In this document: piece by piece, positions 50,972 to 58,655 of the stretch
How positions within the stretch are numbered: the first letter of the stretch is position 1
Layout of the letters: each line of letters begins with the position of its first letter
Assembly: GCA_019745415.1 (NCBI GenBank)
Contig: JAIETF010000050.1
Location: forward strand, 1-64,000
Direction of reading: 5' to 3'
Source: Candidatus Obscuribacterales bacterium
GTDB taxonomy: Bacteria > Cyanobacteriota > Vampirovibrionia > Obscuribacterales > Obscuribacteraceae
Length of the DNA stretch: 64,000 nt
Notes under the pieces: generated by a model
Seen by the model: only the letters and a program-made list of their open reading frames with translations
Databases searched by the model: none
Told to the model about the DNA's origin: nothing
Program-made: the position numbers and the translations under genes

Positions 50972-53782
50972 ATGACTGAAAGCGAAACCAAGGCGCTCAA
51001 AGAACTTCACTTTCCGCAAGAGAGATCGCTTGGCGCCCTGTATCAAATTTATCGAACCGGCACCATGAGCGGATGGTGGGAAAACAAGCTGGGCGAAGCA
51101 CAAGGCACTATTAGGCTGGTCAAAGAAGCCAATTTACACTTGCTGGTGTCACCCGATGCCGACCTGCGCGATTTTAACTATCTGCCGGCCGACGCCCTGC
51201 AATCAATCGACTTTCGCATGGTCGACATAGACAACCAGTCGCTTGAATGCATTTCACACTTGACCGGTCTTAGATATCTCAGCTTGCCCGAGCGCAAAAT
51301 AAGCGACGACGGCATGTATAGTCTGCGCAATCTGCGCTACTTGCACACGCTCGACCTAGGCGGTACCGAAGTCTCAGACTATGGCTTATCTAAACTAAGA
51401 CATCTCACCGAATTACGCAAACTCTATGTAGACTCTACAGCAGTCAGTGGTCCTGGCGCAGCCGAACTCAATCAGTTTCTAGTCAATTGCCATATAGTCG
51501 TGCATTCAGGGCGCATGCTCAACTTTCCCTTTGAAGTCTCGCCGGGGAAATTACTTGTTGCGCAAGCCGACCCAGCCGGGCAGAGAACTTGGAGCGAAGT
51601 GGGGGAAGCTCTAGGTACGGTGCAAGTCTCTCGCCGTGCTTTTGTGCGCTTGGAAGTGCATGACCGAGATGCTTTCCAGAAATGCGAAAGACTGAAGCCG
51701 GATGATATACAGTCGCTCGATTATTTGTTCGATGAGATAAGCGACCTCGACTTTGCCGTGATTAACCGCCTCTCCGGCTTAAGAGAGCTGCGACTGGGCG
51801 GTCTTGAGCTCGAGAAATATACTCTGCGTGAGTTAGCCAACTTGCAAAGGCTGCGTACCTTGCAACTAACCAGTTGCAATATCGTCGACGGCGAAGCTCT
51901 CAAACCAATCACTAAACTAAGCAGTTTGAAAGAGCTTAGACTCAGTCATTGCCAGCCCGGTCCCCTCGATTTAGGTGATCTTCTCAATCGCACACCGGTG
52001 AAAAAACTGCTTTTAGAAGGGGCGGCGGTAGACGACAATTTGCTCAATACAATCGCCAGCGAAAACCATATTGAAGAGCTTTATCTAGTCTTTTCATCGG
52101 TCACCGATCAGGGCTTGCAAGCCCTCAAACATTTCAAGAATCTGCGCACCTTGGTCTTGCGCACCGACAGCATCACTGAAGAAGGACTGGAAAATGTACT
52201 CAACCTAACCGACTTAGTGCGTCTGGTGGTGAGAGCCGATGACATAAGCGAAGCAGTTTTCGCATCATTTCGCTATCTCAAGCAACTGGAAGAACTCTCG
52301 CTTAGACAGGTGGACTTAAAAGGGGAAGGGCTGGAATATCTTAGTGAACTGATCAGCCTCAAGAGACTGCACCTGGGTATCAGCAGCGACGCCACCAAAG
52401 AAGAATACGAAAGCTATAAGGACCGCATCAGGCTATTTATTGATAATTTACCGGCCCTGGAAGAACTTTCGCTGCGCTATGACGGACCGGAAATCGAACT
52501 TGGATATCTGCCCCGTTTGCGAGTTCTCGACTTATCAAACAATCCGGTGCAAGACCGGGGACTGACAGGCTTAGCGGGACTGATCAACTTAGAGACCCTG
52601 CACCTTAAGGGCTGTAATCGTATAGGCGGCGAAGTCATAGCAAAAATCAGCCATCTTCCCCATCTCAAAGAACTCGACCTATCTCTCACTAGAATCAACA
52701 ACGAGCAAGCCCAGGGGCTTGCCGCACTCTCCGAACTGCGTTATATCAACCTTAGTTCGACAGCTTGCGACAACCGAGTTTTAGAAAGTCTAAGCGAACT
52801 CTCCGACCTGAGATATATCGACTATCCAAAAGCTCTGGCAGATGCCGACATGCCCCATCTCAGCAAACTTAGACATTTACGCAATCTGCGTCTGGGGCAA
52901 GTGAGCGATCAAGGTCTAAGCCATATAGAAAGCTTGATCATGGTGGGAGAAGTCAATCTCTCGGGGCAGCCGATAAGCGATGATGGACTGGCTTCTATTC
53001 GCAATATGAGCCATCTGAAAGACCTAAATCTATCGGAGACTCGCATCACTGATAGTGGCATGGTCTACTTGAGTAACTTCAAAGAACTGACCAGCCTAAA
53101 TTTGAGCAGCACCCAAATATCTGACGACGGGCTTTCAGCCCTGACCAATTTAGTATCTCTGCGCTCGCTCAATCTCGAAAACTGCAAGCGTCTGAGAGAT
53201 CGCGGCATCGCCTGCATAAGTTCTCTCACTTCTCTCAAGTGGCTCAACCTCTGCAATACCAGGGTGACCGATTCGGGTATCGCCAGTTTGCGGCGCCTGC
53301 CCCATCTCAGCACGCTCAGGCTCTCTTTCACTCAAATAACCGACGATGGCTTGGCGGTTTTAAACCAATTACACGACCTCAATGTCCTCGACTTAGAAAA
53401 TCTAGAAATAAGCGGCGCCGGCTTTAAACACATGACCGCCTGCCGGCGACTGAAAGAGCTGAAGCTCTCAAGCAGTAATATTGTTGATGCTTCGATTGCC
53501 TATTTATCTGAACTGCCGGCTTTGGAAGAGTTGGATTTGCGCAACACTCAGATAACCAAAGAGTCTTTGAAGAGTCTTTCAGCAATCAAGTCACTGAAGA
53601 AACTCACCCTCATTGGCTGTGACATAGACTACGGCGATCTGGTGGAATTAGCACCACTGACCAGTCTTGAAACCTTGAATTTTCACGAATGCGAATACAG
53701 TCGGGTAGAAAGAGCAGGCTTGAAGATGGCTCTGCCTGGCTGTCGCATTGTGCTCTTAGATAAAGACGTCAACTGGACCTGA
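50972..53782 (+). CDS. giant leucine-rich repeat protein
   Basis: A 936-residue protein composed mostly of about 23-24-residue LRRs, roughly thirty or more. Their consensus is LxxLxxLxLSxTxIxDxGLxxL, that is LRRs of the GALA/RNI (cysteine-containing-like) type (LSNFKELTSLNLSSTQISDD and SLTSLKWLNLCNTRVTDSGI are good examples). The first 75 residues are a separate cap. No signal peptide, transmembrane helix or LPxTG is visible, so it is a cytoplasmic protein-binding solenoid. It sits between the APC permease and an AhpD-like gene and is probably co-transcribed with both. Its ligand is unknown. Confidence 0.85.
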   Translation: MTESETKALKELHFPQERSLGALYQIYRTGTMSGWWENKLGEAQGTIRLVKEANLHLLVSPDADLRDFNYLPADALQSIDFRMVDIDNQSLECISHLTGLRYLSLPERKISDDGMYSLRNLRYLHTLDLGGTEVSDYGLSKLRHLTELRKLYVDSTAVSGPGAAELNQFLVNCHIVVHSGRMLNFPFEVSPGKLLVAQADPAGQRTWSEVGEALGTVQVSRRAFVRLEVHDRDAFQKCERLKPDDIQSLDYLFDEISDLDFAVINRLSGLRELRLGGLELEKYTLRELANLQRLRTLQLTSCNIVDGEALKPITKLSSLKELRLSHCQPGPLDLGDLLNRTPVKKLLLEGAAVDDNLLNTIASENHIEELYLVFSSVTDQGLQALKHFKNLRTLVLRTDSITEEGLENVLNLTDLVRLVVRADDISEAVFASFRYLKQLEELSLRQVDLKGEGLEYLSELISLKRLHLGISSDATKEEYESYKDRIRLFIDNLPALEELSLRYDGPEIELGYLPRLRVLDLSNNPVQDRGLTGLAGLINLETLHLKGCNRIGGEVIAKISHLPHLKELDLSLTRINNEQAQGLAALSELRYINLSSTACDNRVLESLSELSDLRYIDYPKALADADMPHLSKLRHLRNLRLGQVSDQGLSHIESLIMVGEVNLSGQPISDDGLASIRNMSHLKDLNLSETRITDSGMVYLSNFKELTSLNLSSTQISDDGLSALTNLVSLRSLNLENCKRLRDRGIACISSLTSLKWLNLCNTRVTDSGIASLRRLPHLSTLRLSFTQITDDGLAVLNQLHDLNVLDLENLEISGAGFKHMTACRRLKELKLSSSNIVDASIAYLSELPALEELDLRNTQITKESLKSLSAIKSLKKLTLIGCDIDYGDLVELAPLTSLETLNFHECEYSRVERAGLKMALPGCRIVLLDKDVNWT

Positions 53783-53796
53783 ACAGGAGAACTAGT

Positions 53797-54198
53797 ATGG
53801 TAATGGTAAAAATGGTGGAAGACGGCAATGCACCACCTGAAGTGCAGGCTGTTTTCGACGAAATCAAAGCGGCGCGCAAGAGCAATTGGATCAACAATTT
53901 CTGGAAAGCGCTGGCTGCCTCGCCCCAGACCATGAAGAGAATTTGGACCTCGGTCAAGCTGGTTATGACCCCGGGAGCCCTTGACGCTCTCACTAAAGAA
54001 ATGATCTATATCGCAGTCAGTGTGACAAATAACTGCCCATATTGCATACATTCACACACAGCAGCCGCTCGTGCCAAAGGCATGACAGATGAGATGTATC
54101 ACGAGTTGCTAGCTGTTGTGGGCTTAGCCAATGAAACCAATCGTTTGGCTAATGGCTATCAAATTCCCATCGATGAAGAGTTCATCCCCTTCAAATAA
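53797..54198 (+). CDS. carboxymuconolactone decarboxylase/AhpD-like protein
   Basis: A 133-residue AhpD-fold protein with the peroxidatic motif Cys80-Pro-Tyr-Cys83-x3-His87 in NNCPYCIHSH. It begins FDEIKAARKS-N and ends in a typical ANxxN-like helix. Members reduce peroxides or act as disulfide adaptors, here possibly guarding against oxidative stress. An AGGAG lies well placed before ATG 53797. Its 3' end overlaps the convergent DUF1460 gene by 8 bases. Confidence 0.9.
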   Translation: MVMVKMVEDGNAPPEVQAVFDEIKAARKSNWINNFWKALAASPQTMKRIWTSVKLVMTPGALDALTKEMIYIAVSVTNNCPYCIHSHTAAARAKGMTDEMYHELLAVVGLANETNRLANGYQIPIDEEFIPFK

Positions 54199-55237
54199 GC
54201 GGTCTGGCAAAGATAGCCCCGCTTATCGACTTTGACCAATGGAGCGCTGCGGCAAGCGGCGCTTTTTCTTTCACCACTCTGTTCACCCCTTTTGACGAAG
54301 AAGCATTGATAAAATGCAAGCCGTCATTTTCTCTACTAATGATACCCAAGTGCAAAATATCTAGGCCGGGCATAGAAGTGGTGACAAAAACCAGATCGCC
54401 GCTCCGCAGCCCATCACTAATAGGCATCTTCTCAAGCAAGGCCAATTTATCGCTGGGCAAATATTTCAAAAAGCCTGAGGCAAGCACATTTTTGCTAATA
54501 TCATTTTCAATGCGGGCGATTTTTTCAAACTGTGGTGAGCCGACCTTGGCAATTTGTTTGTAATAAGAGGGATGGCTGGTCATAAAATCAATTTTCTTGG
54601 CAAAGGTTAGAAACTTGAGACCGGGCAATTCTCTAATTAAGGAAAGACGACCATTATGGCAGTTCTGATAGAGCCATTCACTGCTATAGTGCAAGCGACT
54701 TTCATAACCATCGACGATACCATTTCGATAGCGCAAAGCGGTTATCTCTTTTCTTAGATCGTCGAAATTACTCCAGTTTATATTTGTTTTGGCAAGCATG
54801 GCGCTGAGAGCCAAACAAGTCTCTACAAAAGTGACGCAATCAAAACTATTCAAATCAACCAAACATTTTTCTGCAGCAATATCTTGGTCGAGACTACCGC
54901 CCCGATAGGGTATAGAAAGCGCAGCCAGATAATTTGCCAGATGGCAAAGCCGCTCACCGGCAGGAAGACTTGACCAGCTGCCTTTATCAGCCGCCTGTTT
55001 GATTTGGCTAAGGGAAAGATTGAGCTTGGGTGCAGAAGCGAAGATAGACTCAACCCCCAAGCCCTGAGCTGTTAAAAGGGCGGCCATGCCGAGAAATTTT
55101 CGTCTATTGAAAAGCCTTAGTGGTGCCTGATTCCCGCCTGCCTGAGAGGCAGTAGGGTGCAAGCCGGAAAGATCTGGGTCAACTTTCAATTCTGTGTTAA
55201 CAAGCAATTTAGATTTTAAAATCGGCAATCTCAGCAA
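54191..55237 (-). CDS. Tat-exported DUF1460 amidase-like protein
   Basis: A 348-residue member of the N-acetylmuramoyl-L-alanine amidase-like (DUF1460) family. PYRGGSLD and Cys134 in NSFDCVTFVET match the NlpC/P60-like active site, and His is expected in DILHLGII near 305. An RR motif followed by a hydrophobic helix, NRRKFLGMAALLTAQGLGV (44-62), looks like a Tat signal, although about 43 residues precede it. No ATG lies between, so the TTG at 55237 (GAGAGA six bases upstream) or a later TTG is the start. Likely a periplasmic peptidoglycan or peptide hydrolase. Confidence 0.78.
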   Translation of the reverse strand: MLRLPILKSKLLVNTELKVDPDLSGLHPTASQAGGNQAPLRLFNRRKFLGMAALLTAQGLGVESIFASAPKLNLSLSQIKQAADKGSWSSLPAGERLCHLANYLAALSIPYRGGSLDQDIAAEKCLVDLNSFDCVTFVETCLALSAMLAKTNINWSNFDDLRKEITALRYRNGIVDGYESRLHYSSEWLYQNCHNGRLSLIRELPGLKFLTFAKKIDFMTSHPSYYKQIAKVGSPQFEKIARIENDISKNVLASGFLKYLPSDKLALLEKMPISDGLRSGDLVFVTTSMPGLDILHLGIISRENDGLHFINASSSKGVNRVVKEKAPLAAALHWSKSISGAIFARPLI

Positions 55238-55289
55238 TTTAAGTCTCTCAATTTAAATTTCTCAATTTTAGTTTCTCAATCTAATTTGG
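55235..55289. repeat. 14 bp tandem repeat at the DUF1460/pdeM junction
   Basis: CAATTTAAGTCTCT (55235-55248), CAATTTAAATTTCT (55249-55262), CAATTTTAGTTTCT (55263-55276) and a partial CAATCTAATTTGG (55277-55289). The array covers the start region of the DUF1460 gene, the 38 bp gap and the last codons of pdeM. Confidence 0.65.
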
Positions 55290-55962
55290 CCTCGACGACG
55301 CTGCCTTCATTATAGAGGGGGATGAATATTCGATCTCCACTTTCCGGTTTGATTGTAAAAGCACCGGTAAATGAGCCGAAAGAAGGCAAAACCAAGCGTC
55401 TTTCCCTCTGCCTAAGCCAATAGCAGGGCAGGCGCTCGCTTAGACCGGTTCCGTTCAGCTTTACAGCCGGATGAATATGACCGGAAAAAACGAATTTTCT
55501 CGCAGTCGAAATGGTCTCAGGCAAAGGACTGTCGCCATGATCATAGATAAAGCCGTCTTCTTCAAAAAATTCATTGACCAAGGTCAATTGCCACTGCTTG
55601 CTAAAGCGCACCTTGCGATCATGATTGCCGAGCACGAGTAATGCCTCAACATCTTTTGTCTTCTCTCTAAAGGCAAGGAATAGTTCATCGAGTTCTCTAT
55701 CGATACCATCTCTGCTATGCACGAGGTCGCCCAGAACAATGAGACGACTGGCCCCACAGCCTTCGATGAGCCTCAATAAACGGTCGAGATCGCCGGCACA
55801 TAAGCCGGGTGGCGCAAAAAATTGCCGGGCTCGAAAAGATTGTCCTTTGCCAAGATGAACATCGGAAACAAGGAGAGTCTTTCTCTCACTAAGAAAAACA
55901 GCTTTATCGGGCAATATATTAATCGTCTCACCCAGTCGGCGAATTTTTTGCCAGTTAGCCAT
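55276..55962 (-). CDS. pdeM: ligase-associated DNA damage response phosphoesterase PdeM
   Basis: A 228-residue calcineurin-like metallophosphoesterase. The five metal motifs are present: DVHLG (Asp34, His36), GDLVHS (Asp79), GNHD (Asn113, His114) and the GHIHP His pair near 155. The size and the surrounding genes (ligase, Lhr helicase, MBL exonuclease on the same strand) identify it as PdeM of the ligase-associated repair cluster rather than a general phosphodiesterase. In that model it trims or opens DNA ends. It lies 139 bp after the helicase, and its last codons sit in a 14 bp repeat array. Confidence 0.88.
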   Translation of the reverse strand: MANWQKIRRLGETINILPDKAVFLSERKTLLVSDVHLGKGQSFRARQFFAPPGLCAGDLDRLLRLIEGCGASRLIVLGDLVHSRDGIDRELDELFLAFREKTKDVEALLVLGNHDRKVRFSKQWQLTLVNEFFEEDGFIYDHGDSPLPETISTARKFVFSGHIHPAVKLNGTGLSERLPCYWLRQRERRLVLPSFGSFTGAFTIKPESGDRIFIPLYNEGSVVEAKLD

Positions 55963-56044
55963 GTCTAAGCATTTTCTCTATCTGTCTCTCGAAAAATTCC
56001 TTGGATTACTTCAATATGCAATTCTTTATCAGTCTCTCTAATCT

Positions 56045-56121
56045 AGAGCCGGGTCCATAATTTTGTCTAGTTATGTGCTCGTTCTTTATGAGGTTATTTA
56101 TTCAAGAGACGGGTCCATAAT
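56045..56121. repeat. 17 bp direct repeat flanking the helicase stop
   Basis: AGAGCCGGGTCCATAAT (56045-56061) and AGAGACGGGTCCATAAT (56105-56121) are 16/17 identical and 60 bp apart. The second overlaps the last codons of the helicase gene; the first lies in the gap after it. Confidence 0.65.
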
Positions 56122-58609
56122 ATCGACCGCTCTGCATTTCTTTTGCCATATCGACCTCCATGCGTTCAATCCGACTGGCAAGCTTTTCCGATGACAGTTT
56201 ACCGCGCAGACGATCAACCATAAGAGGCAAAGCAAAAGGGCTGGCTTTCGGTGTCTCCAACTCTAAGACTTTGCCGCCGACGATACGCTCGAGAGCAAGC
56301 TGCATACGACGCACTTCCAGATGCCTGTCAAGCACCTCTTGATGGGCTTGCCTGATCAAAAGATTGCCAGGATCATGATCTACAAATACGTCATAAAGAA
56401 GCGAAGAAGAAATCTGCACTTGTTTGACCGTACGAGGCGCTCCCGGATAGCCCTGAAAGATGAGCCCGGCCACCCGGGCGATTTCTCTAAACTGACGTCT
56501 GGCCATCTCGCCGGCATTGAGACAGGCGAGTATGTCGTCCGATAATTCTTCCTGTTTAAATGATGCAAAAAATTCTGAAGCCCCTTCTTCAAAACGAAAT
56601 GGTCTATCAGAAAGTATTTCGAACCCCCAGTCATTGACTGCAATTGAGAAAGTGGCCGGCGATTGCCTGGCAAGTTTGAAGGCTGTCAAATGGGCCAGAC
56701 CTTCGTTAACTAAACGGCCCTCAAAGGTGTAGACAAATAAATGGTAGCCATCCCTCGACTTATGCCATTCGACTAAAACTTCATCTAAACGAGGCAGAGC
56801 AGAACGCTGCGACTGCAAGAGCAAAAGAGGCTTGATAAAAGCCATCTCGGGCTCTTCATAATTGCCTTGCGAAGCTCTATCTATAAGTTGACGCACATGG
56901 CGCGAAAGCTCAGTTGAGAGAGGCAGACGTCCACCCATCCAACGGGGCACAGGACCGCTGCGGCGCTGCGATAGTCGCACATAAGCCTTCATGCCCTTTA
57001 CTTCGATAAGCTCAAGATAGCGGCCGGCAAAAAGAAAAGTGTCACCAATCTTTAGTCTTGAAATGAAAGACTCTTCCACATGACCAAGGGAGCCGCCCCT
57101 AAAGAAAGCCACTTCCATAGACTGATCCGACACTATGGTGCCGATGGAAAGTCGATGCTTGAGGGCTAGTTGCTTGCCTTCCGCACTTTCGCTATCGACC
57201 TCATAATAGCCTTCCTTAAATCTAATTCGTTTAAACTCGGGATAGGCGGCAAGAGCACTGCCGCCGGTGGCAACAAAACCAAGGGCCCAAGCAAGCTCCT
57301 CTCTGGTCAATTTGCTGAAGGCTTTGGTCTTTCTCACTTCCTCTAAAAACTGTTCCGGATAGAGAGGACCGGAAAGACAAGTAGTGGTGATATGCTGGCA
57401 AAGGACGTCGATAGGCTTCAAAACCGGATAACGTTCTTCTAGATGACCAGAGGCGATTGCAATTCGCGCGGCGGCCAGCTCCACCAGTTCTAGGGCATGA
57501 CAAGGCACCATATATAGTGTGCTCACGGCACCCGGTCTATGACCGCTGCGTCCTGCTCTTTGCAGAGCCCGAGCCACTCCTTTGGGGCTGCCCACCTGCA
57601 AGACTCTTTCTACTGGCGAAAAATCGACGCCTAAATCTAAAGACGATGTGGAAACCACAAGACTGATTCGTCCGGTGCGTAGATTCTCTTCCACAAAACG
57701 CCTGACGTCGTTATCCAGCGAGCCGTGGTGCAGGGCGGCTCGTCCGACAAAGTCAGGCTCGATTTCGATCAGTTCTTGATACCACTGCTCGGTCTGCGAA
57801 CGGGTATTGGTAAAGATCAAAGACGAGCGTGCCTGACCGGCGAGCTTCGCCACCTCTTCCACCATAGTCAAGCCGGTATGACCTGTCCAAGGCAGATTAG
57901 AGAGGCGAGGCGGCATGACCGAACAAGTCTCAATCACTTTCTTTTCTTTGCCGGCGACGATTATCTTATTTTTGCCGCCTGTTATATCGTCTGGCACAAG
58001 GGTGTCAAGAGCCGTCTCGGCATTGCCAATGGTGGCAGAAAGGGCAAAGACAACAGGTTGGCAATAGCGCCGCAACCTAGCCAAGAATAATTCGACCAGG
58101 GTACCCCGCTTGCTACTCAAAAGCTCATGCCATTCGTCAACCACCACAAGCTTCACATGTGCAAATTTATCGGCAAAGCCGGCATAAGACATTTGAATAG
58201 ATATTGACTCTGGAGTGGTGATCAGACAGCTGGGCAGCACTTTCTTTTGTCTGGCGCGGGTGCTGGCGGATGTGTCGCCGGTGCGTGTCTCGACGGTAAA
58301 GGGCAGGTCTAAATCTTTCACAGGAGCCTGCAAGTTTAAACAAAGATCTTGCGCCAGGGCGCGCAAAGGCGTGATCCAAAGAACTGTCAGGGGCAAGGCT
58401 TCTTTCTTTGCGCCAGGCGAATGATCTGATTGATTCAAGTATTCTATTAAGGGACCAAACCAGGCAGCATAAGTTTTGCCGGTGCCCGTAGAGGCAGTAA
58501 GTAAAGCGTTTTGTTTAGCAAGATAGGCTTGCCAAAGCTCTTCTTGAAAAGAAAAGGGTACATAGCCTCTTTCGCTAAACCAGTTTCTTACCCTCGCTAT
58601 ACTTTGCAT
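56102..58609 (-). CDS. ligase-associated DNA damage response Lhr-like DEXH helicase
   Basis: A 835-residue superfamily 2 helicase of the Lhr-core type. Motif I is STGTGKT (40-46), motif II DEWH (158-161) and motif III SATIG near 195. Motif VI is QRAGRSGHRPG near 350, followed by winged-helix and domain-4 segments typical of Lhr (KIGDTFLFAGRYLELIEVKG). Its 800-850 length and neighbours place it in the LigD-like 'ligase-associated' group. It probably translocates 3' to 5' and unwinds DNA for the ligase and nucleases. It ends in a 17 bp repeat and starts 46 bp after the ligase. Confidence 0.93.
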   Translation of the reverse strand: MQSIARVRNWFSERGYVPFSFQEELWQAYLAKQNALLTASTGTGKTYAAWFGPLIEYLNQSDHSPGAKKEALPLTVLWITPLRALAQDLCLNLQAPVKDLDLPFTVETRTGDTSASTRARQKKVLPSCLITTPESISIQMSYAGFADKFAHVKLVVVDEWHELLSSKRGTLVELFLARLRRYCQPVVFALSATIGNAETALDTLVPDDITGGKNKIIVAGKEKKVIETCSVMPPRLSNLPWTGHTGLTMVEEVAKLAGQARSSLIFTNTRSQTEQWYQELIEIEPDFVGRAALHHGSLDNDVRRFVEENLRTGRISLVVSTSSLDLGVDFSPVERVLQVGSPKGVARALQRAGRSGHRPGAVSTLYMVPCHALELVELAAARIAIASGHLEERYPVLKPIDVLCQHITTTCLSGPLYPEQFLEEVRKTKAFSKLTREELAWALGFVATGGSALAAYPEFKRIRFKEGYYEVDSESAEGKQLALKHRLSIGTIVSDQSMEVAFFRGGSLGHVEESFISRLKIGDTFLFAGRYLELIEVKGMKAYVRLSQRRSGPVPRWMGGRLPLSTELSRHVRQLIDRASQGNYEEPEMAFIKPLLLLQSQRSALPRLDEVLVEWHKSRDGYHLFVYTFEGRLVNEGLAHLTAFKLARQSPATFSIAVNDWGFEILSDRPFRFEEGASEFFASFKQEELSDDILACLNAGEMARRQFREIARVAGLIFQGYPGAPRTVKQVQISSSLLYDVFVDHDPGNLLIRQAHQEVLDRHLEVRRMQLALERIVGGKVLELETPKASPFALPLMVDRLRGKLSSEKLASRIERMEVDMAKEMQSGRYYGPVS

Positions 58610-58655
58610 TTCAAGCCCCTGTGTTTCAAGCTCTTATATTGAAAGCTCAAGCCAT

